A DNA stretch of 64,000 nt from Spirodela intermedia (taxonomy: Eukaryota > Streptophyta > Magnoliopsida > Alismatales > Araceae), in NCBI GenBank assembly GCA_902729315.2, contig LR746267.1:9728424-9792423 (forward strand), given 5' to 3'. Below the pieces are notes generated by a model, which was given only the letters and a program-made list of their open reading frames with translations, was not told where the DNA came from and searched no databases. The position numbers and the translations under genes are program-made. Positions 44,687-56,212 of this stretch are shown here, piece by piece; position 1 is the first letter of the stretch, and the number at the start of each line of letters is the position of its first letter.

Positions 44687-45085
44687 GAGCATTAAATGTG
44701 GCAGCCTCGAAAAAGGCAAGCCACAATAAACGACAGGGTTCACATGGCACTCAGCTTGCGCTAAAGCAAACTGAAGATGTTGAGGCTCAAAGATGAACTC
44801 TCACTACCTAAGAACTCAAAATATGGAGCTCTGAGAATCCATCTGCGTCCAGCAATCTATAGCGACGGACCAAGGCTTGTGGCACCGACTCGTGCTCGAT
44901 GAATGTCAGCTGACCTTAACCACATCAAATTAGACAGCAAATGGCACCTTACATCACACTCAGAGGATTGCTCGCAAGAGATGTCTTTCTAAAAGGGATT
45001 GACCAGTGACCTTACAGTACCTTCATGAACCCGGATGTAAGTATTGTAATGCGCTGACTTCAGCCGGGTAGAGAAACCCGAATGG

Positions 45086-46064
45086 CTAGGGTTTCCCCTT
45101 CTGTGCGCGGAGCTCCGCCGCCGTGATGAAGAGGCCGTGGAAACCGTAGGGCACCCGTCGCGGTAAGGACACCTCGGCGACCACCTGCAGGTCCGGCGAC
45201 CTCGCGTCCATCACGAGGAAACTCGACTCCCCCGTGTTCTCGTCGTGCAAGTACGTCACCAGGTACCCATCGTCCTCCTCCTCGCCCTCATCCGGCGCAG
45301 GCACGAAGATTGGCTCGCCGCCGAACCTCCGGGGACCGTACATTCGTGACGCGGTCACGCAGTCAACGCCCTTCTTCACCATGTCTAGCTTCACCACCCC
45401 AGCCACCATCGGCTGCGGGCTCCCCACGCCGAGGTACGCGTAGCGGTTTCGGCGGCCCAGGTAGCAAGGGTTGATCACGCCGAAGTCGAGGTTTCCTGCA
45501 GAAAGTGGGGTCCGGGACACGGCCCCGGTCCTGAGGTCGATCCTAACCATCTCCACACAGCAGTGAACCAGCTCCATCCTGTCCAGCGCATGCTCCAGGG
45601 ACAGCACGTTGGGCGCCACCAGTACCACGGTGTCGCCGCCGTCATCCTCCCACGCGTTGATGGTGTGCACCGGATTGAATCCGGGCACGTCGAACCACCT
45701 AATGTCACTGTCTGACGCCGCGTACCGCGGTAGTATACCGACCCTGGGCACCTTCCTAGCGTCGGTACCAAAGGGAAACCCACTACCGAGCACCATCTGT
45801 AACGTCTCCATTACGATCTGCATGTCGCAGAAGATGGCATACTTCTCGGTGATGGCGAAGTCGTGGAGGTAGGAGGGGTGCCTGACGGAGAAGATCGGCA
45901 CGTCCGGCTGCTTCTTTCCTTCGCCGTCGAAACGGAAGTAGGTGACGAAGGGAGGTACCGGGCAGCAACGGAATGCGAAAACCTCGCCGGTGATGGGGTC
46001 CTTCTTGGGATGGGCTGTCATGCCCATGGAGAGTTTGCCCCCGAAGTCCCACCTGCCGATGGTG
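45086..46064 (-). pseudogene. 5'-truncated CCD4 copy (C-terminal ~325 codons)
   Basis: Matches the CCD4 gene from the codons for TIGRWDFGG to the stop, beginning exactly at the junction with Copia gag. The first ATG in frame is MGMTAHPKKD, leaving 313 residues with all four iron-ligand histidines but only about half of the beta-propeller, so it should not fold as an enzyme. A TGA lies in frame just upstream and the gag frame does not match, so there is no fusion protein. Differences from the full gene include FRCC for FRCG, FDGEG for FDAEG and VVKLDM for VMKLDM. The downstream flank is intact for about 400 bp. Confidence 0.9.
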
Positions 46065-47217
46065 GGGTTATATTTGTAGCAGGTTGATCAGACGAGGAAG
46101 GCTGATTTGCCTTGGAGGTTTCCCTCTTCATCTTGTTTTGAAGCTTGTAACATCTTGTTTTAATGTGACCCTTCTTCTTGCAATAATTCCAAGTTTTGTC
46201 AGGATGGTGTGACCTAGATCAACCTCTTGAAGTATTTTTCTATCTCTCAAGATCACGTCTTCGGATGACAAGGCCTTCAGCTTGAGACAATGTAGTCATC
46301 TTTGAGAACTTGCATATGATTTCCTTGGATGAGAGAGCTTCATAAATACTCTCAAGGGATAGACCTTTAGACCCATAAAATAGAATATCCCAAAAGCCTG
46401 AAAAAGATGATGGTAGAGACATAAGAAGTAGGGAGCAAAGATCCTATTCAATTAACATATTTACATCAAGAGCTTCAAGTTATGTCATAATATCCTTAAA
46501 AGTGGCTAAATGGGATTCCAAAGAAGTACCTTCCATCATCTGTAGATTGAATAGTCGTTGCTTGACAAGATTTCGTCGGGTGACAATTTTAACCATACAT
46601 ATCTCGTCAAGCCTTGACCATAACTTATGAGCTTTTGTCTCCTTTTGAACGTCCCTAATGATGTCATTTGTGAGATGAAGTTGTATTTGAGTTAGAGCCT
46701 TTTGATTTACCATTTTCTTATGATCCTCAGTCCATGAAGCAGGTATCGTTGGAAAAAGAGCATCTTCTAGATCTAGTTGCATAAGAACTGCCTTCATCTT
46801 GACTTGCCATAGCGTGAAGTTTGTCTTTTTGTCGAGCTGAAGAAGTTCCACCTTCGTCGATGCCATTAAACCTTCCACAAAGTAGTTCTGATACCAATTT
46901 GTTACAAAAGCCAAATGATGGCGGAAAGGTTGACAGAAGCATGCGAACAAAGACAAAGGAAATCCCCAAAGAAAAATACTCAACTAAAATAAACCTCTCA
47001 ATGGGAGAGAGTCTACAACAAAACTAGAGAATAGACAACGAAAGTAAAACGCAGAATAAGATCAAGAAGGAAGAAGAGTAAAAAGTGGCAATGCCAATTC
47101 GTGTGCCTTCTACTCTATTTGTAACTGTCAAGATCAGTGTCAAAGATGGAAACTTCCCGTCCTTTGCTCCGATGATGGCACTCTATAGGAAACGGTCAAA
47201 TTTGACCAAGTTTAACA
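46065..47217 (-). mobile_element. Copia fragment (LTR, PBS, gag), cut at the tandem junction
   Basis: Copy of 26633-27784: LTR at 46900-47217, PBS phrase, gag from MASTKVELLQLDKKTNF onward, ending at the codons for ATNI-T where CCD4 begins. One residue differs in gag (VTRRNL versus VTRQNL). The LTR would drive transcription toward the truncated CCD4. Confidence 0.9.
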
Positions 47218-47719
47218 GTTATCGCTGCAGCATGTGTAAGGGACGGTCTGGTTCTTCTTGGCTTCCTTGCATGTTTGACCGCCGATGGACCAGTCAAGAA
47301 CAATAGGCAGAGTTTGTGTTTCTAATCTGTCAAAGCTCAGATCAGAGACACTGAAAGTGTATTGACCCTGCCCAGCCAGGGAAATGAATCCACAATGATT
47401 GAAATCCATGGAATAATTGTATGCGTAGTAGGTGCCATATCAATGGTATAGTTATTGATGCCCCTGGGAATTGAGACCTCGCAGCTGCTGCCATTCGGTA
47501 TGTCCCTGAAGCTTTCCAAGCTCTCGCAGTAGGACATGCAGGCACTGCAGTAGCGCGTGCCGTGTTGGTCCCATATGTAAGCATCCGTGTCGCACCCGAC
47601 GACGACAAACTATTTCCGGGTGTGCGATAACGTAAACGGTAGACTGGTAACATCAACCTGCGGGACGGAGTAATTATTGTTTCCTTTTCTATCATAGCAG
47701 TCGAACTTGATGCGGAGTC
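47218..47719 (-). pseudogene. WAK pseudogene B copy in the first tandem unit
   Basis: Same remnant as 26131-26632 with the same stop after HTRK and the same frameshift; [10 protein letters not shown] here versus LDWSISGQTC on the left, the intact WAK state being G. Followed on its 5' side by the CT tract (about 47720-47852) and the WAK upstream relic (about 47938-48223). Confidence 0.88.
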
Positions 47720-47799
47720 TTTCTCGCTCTCTCTCTCTCTCTTTCTCTCAGTTTATCTATCTATTTATCTCTCTGTGTTTCTCTCTCTATCCTTTCATC

Positions 47800-47854
<55 letters not shown>

Positions 47855-48527
47855 AAAGGACGGACACTCCATGGTAAAAAGCAACACTCAAACTAATCAG
47901 GAGACCGTCCTAGTCATTACTTAGAGCGGCAGCCTCTGGGAGTCCATCGGGAGCCAACGATGAGCCTAGCTTCCGACAGCGAAAGCCCAATAACTCGACT
48001 CCTCGGCGACCTTTTCAACCGAGGTCCAGTTGACTTTACTCTTCTTGACTTGGAAAGCCCACGCCAACTTGGTGCTCTCGCCATCACTGCAGGTGGACAA
48101 TGAATCGATCTAAGATATCCCCAACGTCAACTTGCCGATGCGTGGGGCCTACGAACCTACCGACTGTTGGACTTCTTTGCCTTGGGGTTAGGGAAGATCC
48201 GGCGAAATCAAATGGTCAACGATCTCGTTGATTGAAAGAATATGGTGCAAAGCTTTGCGTATGTATAATAATGGACCTCCTTACGTCTTATCGAGGTGCC
48301 AGCTCTGCCTCATTTCCTCTACACATCCATTGACCTCGTCATCGCTCTCTTTCCACTTCAGGGAAGAATTAACCCTTATATGGGTTAATTCTTATATGGG
48401 TTATAGTCTTGAGAATTATTTTATAATTGACAGGAGATTACTCATGAAGTTAAAATTAGAAAATAGATTTATTTTGGATTTTTTTAGAAAATTTATGAAG
48501 ACATTTATTCAGCCATTTTTCAGTAAT

Positions 48528-49586
48528 ATATAAATTATCAAAATAATGAGAACAAAATGCAGCGATTCATGGCGGCCACATAACTGGGAGGACGAGTCAT
48601 GGACCAAGTCAGCATTTTTGGGCCACGTTCAACAATTACTGCCACGTCGTTCATGCACACGTCAAACATTGGGCGCTTGCGAGTTCGATTTCTCTTTTAG
48701 TTGCGTTTCATTTTGGTTCCTTCTTAATTCTTCGTTGGGTGACAGTCAGAAGACGATATTAAGGCCTTAATTCCTTTTTTTTCACCGCGTTTTAGACGAT
48801 TTCGCATTCATGGTACTCTGTTTTCGGGTGACAGACGAGCGAAGCGACGGACGGTGATTGCGAATTAGATTTCCCTTTTGATTCGATTTTATTTTCGTTT
48901 TAGATTATTTCAACTTCTGGGTGACAGTCAGACGACGAGATTAAGCATTTTAAGCCGTATTTTTATCACGTTTTAATCTCTTTTCTGTTCCATTTTCTAC
49001 CGGGACGACACTCTGTTCCTCAGTGACAGACATGGACGAGTTCCTCGATTAATTTCATTTTTTTAGTTCTTCTGATTGATATTTTAGGGATTCTAATGAA
49101 ATGTAACTTGCTTAAGATCGTTCAAATAAATTTATTTTCATAGTTTAGACGTGTTTTATACGGATTTGAATCGAAATTGTTTTCCCGTTTCACCGCCGGC
49201 GGTCGTATTTTCTCCTTCCTGTCCTGTTTTTCCCGATTTTAGGTATATTTTCCATCATTTAATTTTCTTTTATTTTTGCGATTTTCTCTGCCATTTTCTC
49301 TCGAAAATTTTGCAGCTCTCGAGTCACTTATCAATGCTGAACTTGGGAAAACATCAAAATTCGAAGATTTAGAGCTCAAGCAATTTGGAAGAGTTAAAGT
49401 GCGGAGAAGATTATTTTATTTAGTTATTATTTGTTATTTATTTTTATTTCACTAAATTGTTTTGAACGAAAGAAATTCATATCCAGATTGACCATCATCC
49501 CTGTGGACGACCGAAATTTAATTTTAATTCGGTTTATAAATATTTATTTTTTTATCATTTTCTTTACGATGTCCAAAGTGATATCA
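48528..49586 (+). mobile_element. L2-family LTR copy in the first tandem unit
   Basis: Reverse complement of 24252-25310. The internal duplication is seen at 48679 and 48860 (about 181 bp apart). It ends GTGATATCA followed by AACGG here, against CACGG (complement) at the left copy. Confidence 0.6.
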
Positions 49587-49716
49587 AACGGTAGAAGACG
49601 ATCTCTTCCGTTTTGCATCAAATTCCGTTGCGCAAGAAGAGGGAAACGAGAATGCTCCGATCTCAACGTACATTTCAGCTGACGTTTCCTCCAGATTATA
49701 CCAGCCTAAGACATGC

Positions 49717-52360
49717 TCATCGACCTGCCTCTATCTCGAGGATTGTATGGTTCTTACTGCTTAAATCCGCCGTTGATTGCTCGTGGTCTAACAGACTCTC
49801 CGCCTCCTCCGGGGTGTCCCTTGGAACCGAATAGTACGCACGGGATGGCCCCAGTAACTGCAGAGCTATCGAAACCTCTTTCATGGTCGGACGATCCGCC
49901 CCCTTCACGCTTAGGCAGCGACCTGCGAGCTCAGCGATCTCCCTCAGCCTCTCCGCATCACCTTCCGCCGTCACTTGTGGATCCAAAATGTTCTCCAGCT
50001 TCTCTTCGCTCAACAAGGAGCCGAAGGTCAGGGCGAGGCCTCTCTTGTCTACCGGTCCCTGGAGGTCGAGAGGTTTCCTTCCCGTCAGAAGCTCGACGAG
50101 GACCACCCCGAAGCTGTACACGTCGCTTTTCTCGCTGAATTGGTAGGTCTGCAGGTACTCGGGATCGAGGTACCCCCAGGTCCCCTGAACCACGCTGGCG
50201 ATCTCCGCTTCATCCACAGGTGCGAAATCAGAAGCCCCGAAATCGGAGATCTTTGCTCTGTGGTTCTCCTCTAGCAGTATGTTAGAGGTCTTGACGTCCT
50301 TGTGAAGAATTGGAGGGGAAGCGTAGGAGTGCAGGTATGCCAGCGCTTCTGCGACCTCTGTGGCGATCCTCAGCCTGACCCCCAGGGAGATCGTTGTCCT
50401 CTCATTCCGGCGATGAATGACGCTAAACAGCGTACCTCCGGGGACGAACTCGTAGACGAGCATGGGAACTTCCACTTCTACGCAGCAACCCAGAATCTTC
50501 ACCACGTTGACGTGGTTGATTTGGGAGAGGATGGCCATCTCCCGTGCGAACTCCTTGCTCTCCCTCTCGTCCATCATTTTGGATTTCTTGATGGCCACCA
50601 GGGTGTCATCTTCCATCCTTCCCAGGTAGACCACGCCGTGGCCTCCTCGCCCGATGATCTGGTCGTCAGCGAAGCCAGACGTGGCCTTGGCGAGATCCTC
50701 TTCCGTGAATATCCTGAACGTATTTCCCGGCTGGGAAGAGATATACTGCTGCAGTAGCGGGCCGCCGTTGTGCTCGAACATCTTCTGTCTGAATTCGGCA
50801 ACCTTCCTCATCTGATCGGCGAGGTTTCTTCTCTGACATCCCCAGCAGGTAAAGGCGCTTGCAGACAGAAGAACGAGCAAGCCGCCGCCGACCCCTGCAA
50901 AAGCTAGATCTCAGTGAGGATATGCTCCAAAATGAATGGAAATGAGACCGTCGCTCGGAAGAGTGAAAGGATTCTCCTGACCGAGTCCCAACTTCACAGG
51001 CAACGACATGTCGCCGCTCCTTGATTTGCATTCGTAGCTTCCGTCTGTGTTGTCGCAGTACTCGCCGGGTGAACATGGGTTTCGCTCGCATTCGTTAATA
51101 TCTGCATTCGCATGGATACGACAAGTCCCAGCGGGGAAATATGAGTCAAATAGGATAATCAAACCATTCGGCACTTGAACCGTTGATCACAGGGACCGCC
51201 GAAATCGTACCTTCGCATTCCCCCGTGAAATGGAGGTTCAATCGGTAGCCCTCTGGACACGTGCACTCGTACCCGCCCACCGTGTTGGCGCAGGTTGCGT
51301 TCGATGGGCAGGCATCCGGGCTTTGGGCGCATTCGTCGATATCTACATGGCATCATAGGAGAGAAAAGAAGAACGTTCATATACATTTAAGGCCGAACCC
51401 AGGACTAGTTGTTATACTAAACTATCGCTAAAATCCCTCCTCTTTCGGCTGATAACCGAAGCAATTGATCCGTTTATTGACCATACCATGACAGCCTCTT
51501 GGGAGGTAGGGATTGCCCTGGTAGCCCGTTGAGCACTGGCAGAGATATCCGGCGCCATTGTTCGACTTGATGCAGTGGCTGTTGTCGCTGCGGCACGCGT
51601 AAGGGACGGTCCGGTTCTTCTTGGCTTCCTCGCATGTTTGACCGCCGATGGACCAGTCGAGAACGATGGGCAGAGTTTGTGTTTCTAATCTATCAGAGCT
51701 CAGATCAGAGACACTGAAAGTGTATTGGCCCTGCTCAGCCAGGAAAATGAACCCACAATGGTTGAAATCCATGGAATAATTGTATCCGTAGTAGCTACTC
51801 ATATCAGTGGTATAGTTATTGATGCCCCTGGGAATTGAGACCTCGCAGCAGCCCAAGCCCGAGCAGCTGCTGCCATTCGGTATGTCCCTGAAGCTTTCCA
51901 AGCTCTCGCAGTAGGACATGCAGCCACCGGAGTAGCGCGTGCCGTATTGGTCCCATATGTAAGCATCCGTGTCGCACCCGACGACGACGAACTTGTTCCG
52001 GGTGTGCGAGAACGTAAACGGTAGTTTGGCAACATCAACCTGGGGGAAGGAGTAATTATTGTTTCCTCTTGTATCATAGCAGTCGAAGCCAGTCGAACCC
52101 TTGATTCGCAGCTCGCCGGTTACGGAGATGTTGACAATCTCATAAACGCTGTCGCTCAAGAAGGCCGTGGAATTGTCCTCGCAGTTGATGCTGAAGTCCC
52201 CGTACTCCTTCGCGTAGCAGCCTTCGCCGATGCCGAAGGGGTAGGGGATGTCGATATCACCGCACGTCGTTTTGCAGGAGGGCAGCAGTGTGTCTGGAGC
52301 CGCCTTTGCCTTGGAGGCTGTGGTGAGGAAGGCGAACAGTAGGAATCCGATCACTGACAT
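49717..52360 (-). CDS. Wall-associated receptor kinase WAK2 (this window), 4 exons, 767 aa
   Basis: Mirror of WAK1. Exons 52360-51487, 51342-51211, 51101-50982 and 50894-49717, all GT-AG and phase 1. Domains, the HKD catalytic-loop variant and the cysteine pattern are the same as described for WAK1; the only coding change I see is KTTCGD in place of KATCGD near residue 33. Signal peptide, GUB_WAK, two EGF units, one membrane helix and a complete kinase are all intact, so it should be functional. TATA-like TTATTTAAAA at 52451-52460 and a GA leader precede it, with the W-box minisatellite at 52945-53138. The L2 LTR begins about 130 bp after the stop. Confidence 0.92.
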
Positions 52361-52375
52361 CTCTATCTCCCTCTT

Positions 52376-52406
<31 letters not shown>

Positions 52407-52944
52407 CAGGCGCGCTCTTGCTTGGTCTCTCTCCCCGTAGAACTTGCTACTTTTAAATAACCGGGAAACTCCTTTCCCCGCGAGTGACAGTGACTCTCGA
52501 CGTCGTCATATGAATAGCAGGGTCAACTGGGGGCCTTATGATTAGGTGCACCAATCCGAATATGTAAAGGCGCCGCCAACGCTGTTGACAGAAATCTAAA
52601 GTCTACCATCTACCGGCTTCATCTGAGAATATTGGTGCAACACGTCTCCGGCTCGACCGAGTAAAAGGATGGCCTGAACATCCTCTCCTCCCACCACGTT
52701 CCAGGTTGACCGTATCATCGTATACATGTTCATGTCGCACTTGTCATCGTGTACAGACCCATTCTTTACCGCCAGCGATGAGCGTTAGCTACTGACAGTG
52801 AACGCCCAATAACTCGGCTCTTCGACGACCTTTCAACAGAGATCCTGTCGACTTCATTCCTTCGGACTTGGCAATCCCACACCAACTTGGTGATCTCCCC
52901 ATCACTGTAGGTCCACAGTGGCTGTATCCAGATATCCCCAAAGC

Positions 52945-53138
52945 CAATGCGAAGGGCCCCCGACTTCTGGACTACTTCGTCGTGATCCACCGAGGTCAAA
53001 TGGCAAGTGATCCATCGAGGTCAAATGGCGAGGGGTCACCGACTTCTGGACTACTTCGTCATGATCCACCGAGGTCAAATGGCAAGTGATCCACCGAGGT
53101 CAAATGGCGAGGGCCCCCAGACTTCTAGACTACTTCGC
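52945..53138 (-). repeat. W-box minisatellite upstream of WAK2
   Basis: Reverse complement of 20697-20890, with the same unit number and four GGTCAA (TTGACC on the gene strand) cores. Confidence 0.75.
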
Positions 53139-53179
53139 CGACAGATCTCCTCATCTCTCTCTCTCTCCCTCTGTCCTTT

Positions 53180-53561
53180 TGCTCTAATTGCGGTAGAACG
53201 ATAGTAGGTATCCCACGTGTTTACCTCTTACGTTCCATGGGCGATGACGAAAGCTTTACTAAATGCGAAAAGTAGTACAAGAGAATCACTCCTTAAGAAC
53301 CCAAAGAACAAATCCTTAATCTTGACCCTTCTAAGATCCCAAGGAACGAATCATTGATCTTGGCCCTCTGATGCACTCACCAACCCAAGAGATCTTCCTT
53401 GGAAGCTATCTCCCAAACACTCTCTCTCTCTCTCTATGGTGGAACAAAGGTAGAAGGAGATTGCTGTGTGTTGCTCCGAAAGAGGAGAGGTGACCCTATA
53501 TTTATAATCACCTCGCAGCCACCTCAGTAACCGTGCCATCAAGAACCTTATGAAATGTGCC
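53180..53561 (-). mobile_element. LTR-like fragment upstream of WAK2
   Basis: Copy of 20274-20655 with the same TATA-like site; no coding content. Confidence 0.4.
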
Positions 53562-53777
53562 AACTGAGGATGTTGAGACTCAAAGATGAACTCTCACTAC
53601 CTAAGAACTCAAAATATGGAGCGCTCTGAGAATCCATCTGCGGCCAGCAATCTATAGCGACGGACCAAGGCTTGTGGGACCGACTTGTGCTCGATGAATG
53701 TCAGCTGACCTTAATTACATGAAATTAGACAGCGAATGGCACCTTACCATCATCACACTCAGAGGATTGCTCGCAAG
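53562..53777 (-). repeat. CCD4 3'-flank direct repeat copy
   Basis: Reverse copy of 20058-20273. Its partner is at 54917-55126, with the Copia fragment between them. Confidence 0.75.
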
Positions 53778-53781
53778 GGAT

Positions 53782-54833
53782 TCTCTCTTGAGAAATCAAT
53801 AATGAGAACTAACTTTGTTGCCCACCAAGAAGAAAGTGTTTCACAACAATTGAGTGTACCAAGTCAAGAAAGAATATGACAGCAACAAAAGGTACAAGTT
53901 GAGGCTTGTGGTGAAATGGTTTTAGCCTAAGGAAAATATAGGTTACATTGAATTTTTCTCTGCAATTGTGAACCTGTTAACGACATAACAGTGCGAAGTA
54001 CTGTGGCTACTGAAGATCTTCATCTAGAGTAACTTGACATGAGGACAACCTTCATGGTGATTTGGAGGAAGACATTTATATGATGCAATTGAAAGGGTTT
54101 GTTGTTTTTTTGCAAAAAAATCATTCAAGTTGAAGAACAACCTTTCTAGATTGAACAATAACCAAGGCACTAGTACAAGAAATTTGATGATCTAATGATC
54201 AAGAATAATTTGATGAGATATAAAACAGATCATTGGTACTAGTTAAAGAAGTTTGAGCATTGTTATAGCATCCTATTATTTTATGCTGATGATATGTCGA
54301 TTGTAGAAGTTAATATGTAAGAAATCAAGAAGCTAAAAGGAGAATAACTAATTGAATTCACTATGAAGAACTTGGAGATAGCAACACAAATTCTTGAGAT
54401 GACCAATTGGATTCACCATTATTCTTGAGATAGAGTTATTGGTTTTTTGAGATTAGCTCACAAAAAAATATGTTTAAAGGGTGTTTTGCAAGTTCAACAT
54501 GGAAACAACATGTCTTATGAATACCCCTCTAGTTAATCATTTCAACCTTTACATGATCAATTGCTGAAGACATTATCAAAAGCAACAAGACATGGAGGGG
54601 ATTTCATATATGTTTGTTGTTGACAACTTAATGTGTTATTAGTAGGCTCGTCATAAACATAAGATGAGAATATTAAATGGAAGTCTAATAGATTCCTCAT
54701 TTTTTGAGAGTCATCTCAGTCATGTCCTTTTTAAGATTAATGGTCTTAAGTTACATGGTTTTGTTGGTTTCAGGGGTGATATGAGAAGAAGAAGCACTAA
54801 TGGTAATATCTACATTCTGAATGGCACTAAATG
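53782..54833 (+). mobile_element. Copia RT/RNase H fragment in the first tandem unit
   Basis: Copy of 19002-20053, now in plus orientation, carrying the same stops and the FYADD remnant near 54280. The equivalent stretch is deleted at the left end of the array (44.68 kb). Confidence 0.85.
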
Positions 54834-55233
54834 GGAGCATTTAATGTGGCAGCCTCGAAAAAAGCAAGCCACAATAAACGACAGGGTTCACATGGCACTC
54901 AGCTTGCGCTAAAGCAAACTGAAGATGTTGAGGCTCAAAGATGAACTCTCACTACCTAAGAACTCAAAATATGGAGCTCTGAGAATCCATCTGCGTCCAG
55001 CAATCTATAGCGACGGACCAAGGCTTGTGGCACCGACTCGTGCTCGATGAATGTCAGCTGACCTTAACCACATCAAAGTAGACAGCAAATGGCACCTTAC
55101 ATCACACTCAGAGGATTGCTCGCAAGAGATGTCTTTCTAAAAGGGATTGACCAGTGACCTTACAGTACCTTCATGAACCCGGATGTAAGTATTGTAATGC
55201 GCTGACTTCAGCCGGGTAGAGAAACCCGAATGG

Positions 55234-56212
55234 CTAGGGTTTCCCCTTCTGTGCGCGGAGCTCCGCCGCCGTGATGAAGAGGCCGTGGAAACCGTAGGGC
55301 ACCCGTCGCGGTAAGGACACCTCGGCGACCACCTGCAGGTCCGGCGACCTCGCGTCCATCACGAGGAAACTCGACTCCCCCGTGTTCTCGTCGTGCAAGT
55401 ACGTCACCAGGTACCCATCGTCCTCCTCCTCGCCCTCATCCGGCGCAGGCACGAAGATTGGCTCGCCGCCGAACCTCCGGGGACCGTACATTCGTGACGC
55501 GGTCACGCAGTCAACGCCCTTCTTCACCATGTCTAGCTTCATCACCCCAGCCACCATCGGCTGCGGGCTCCCCACGCCGAGGTACGCGTAGCGGTTTCGG
55601 CGGCCCAGGTAGCAAGGGTTGATCACGCCGAAGTCGAGGTTTCCTGCAGAAAGTGGGGTCCGGGACACGGCCCCGGTCCTGAGGTCGATCCTAACCATCT
55701 CCACACAGCAGTGAACCAGCTCCATCCTGTCCAGCGCATGCTCCAGGGACAGCACGTTGGGCGCCACCAGTACCACGGTGTCGCCGCCGTCATCCTCCCA
55801 CGCGTTGATGGTGTGCACCGGATTGAATCCGGGCACGTCGAACCACCTAATGTCACTGTCTGACGCCGCGTACCGCGGTAGTATACCGACCCTGGGCACC
55901 TTCCTAGCGTCGGTACCAAAGGGAAACCCACTACCGAGCACCATCTGTAACGTCTCCATTACGATCTGCATGTCGCAGAAGATGGCATACTTCTCGGTGA
56001 TGGCGAAGTCGTGGAGGTAGGAGGGGTGCCTGACGGAGAAGATCGGCACGTCCGGCTGCTTCTTTCCTTCGGCGTCGAAACGGAAGTAGGTGACGAAGGG
56101 AGGTACCGGGCAGCAACGGAATGCGAAAACCTCGCCGGTGATGGGGTCCTTCTTGGGATGGGCTGTCATGCCCATGGAGAGTTTGCCCCCGAAGTCCCAC
56201 CTGCCGATGGTG
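55234..56212 (-). pseudogene. 5'-truncated CCD4 copy in the second unit
   Basis: Same truncation point and junction as the copy at 45086-46064. It keeps FDAEG and VMKLDM of the complete gene but shares FRCC with the other truncated copy. No start codon before MGMTAHPKKD. In the minus-strand order it is followed by its normal 3' flank, then by WAK2, as CCD4 is followed by WAK1 in the left arm. Confidence 0.9.

Larger units (their letters stand above)
44687..54834 (-). repeat. 10,148-bp tandem unit, first copy (inverted relative to 17.6-27.8 kb)
   Basis: All landmarks recur exactly 10,148 bp further right (for example 45086/55234, 49717/59865, 52360/62508). Reading on the minus strand, the unit order is: Copia RT fragment, LTR-like piece, minisatellite, WAK, L2 LTR, WAK pseudogene B, Copia LTR and gag, junction, truncated CCD4. 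Few substitutions separate the copies. Confidence 0.95.

Noticed and set aside
45086-46027. 313-residue CCD4 open frame as a functional gene
   Set aside because: It begins at an internal methionine, lacks about 290 N-terminal residues including the plastid targeting part and half of the propeller, and starts at a rearrangement joint.
46000-46200. Gag-CCD4 fusion protein across the tandem junction
   Set aside because: The gag frame enters CCD4 out of frame, and in the CCD4 frame a TGA precedes the joint.
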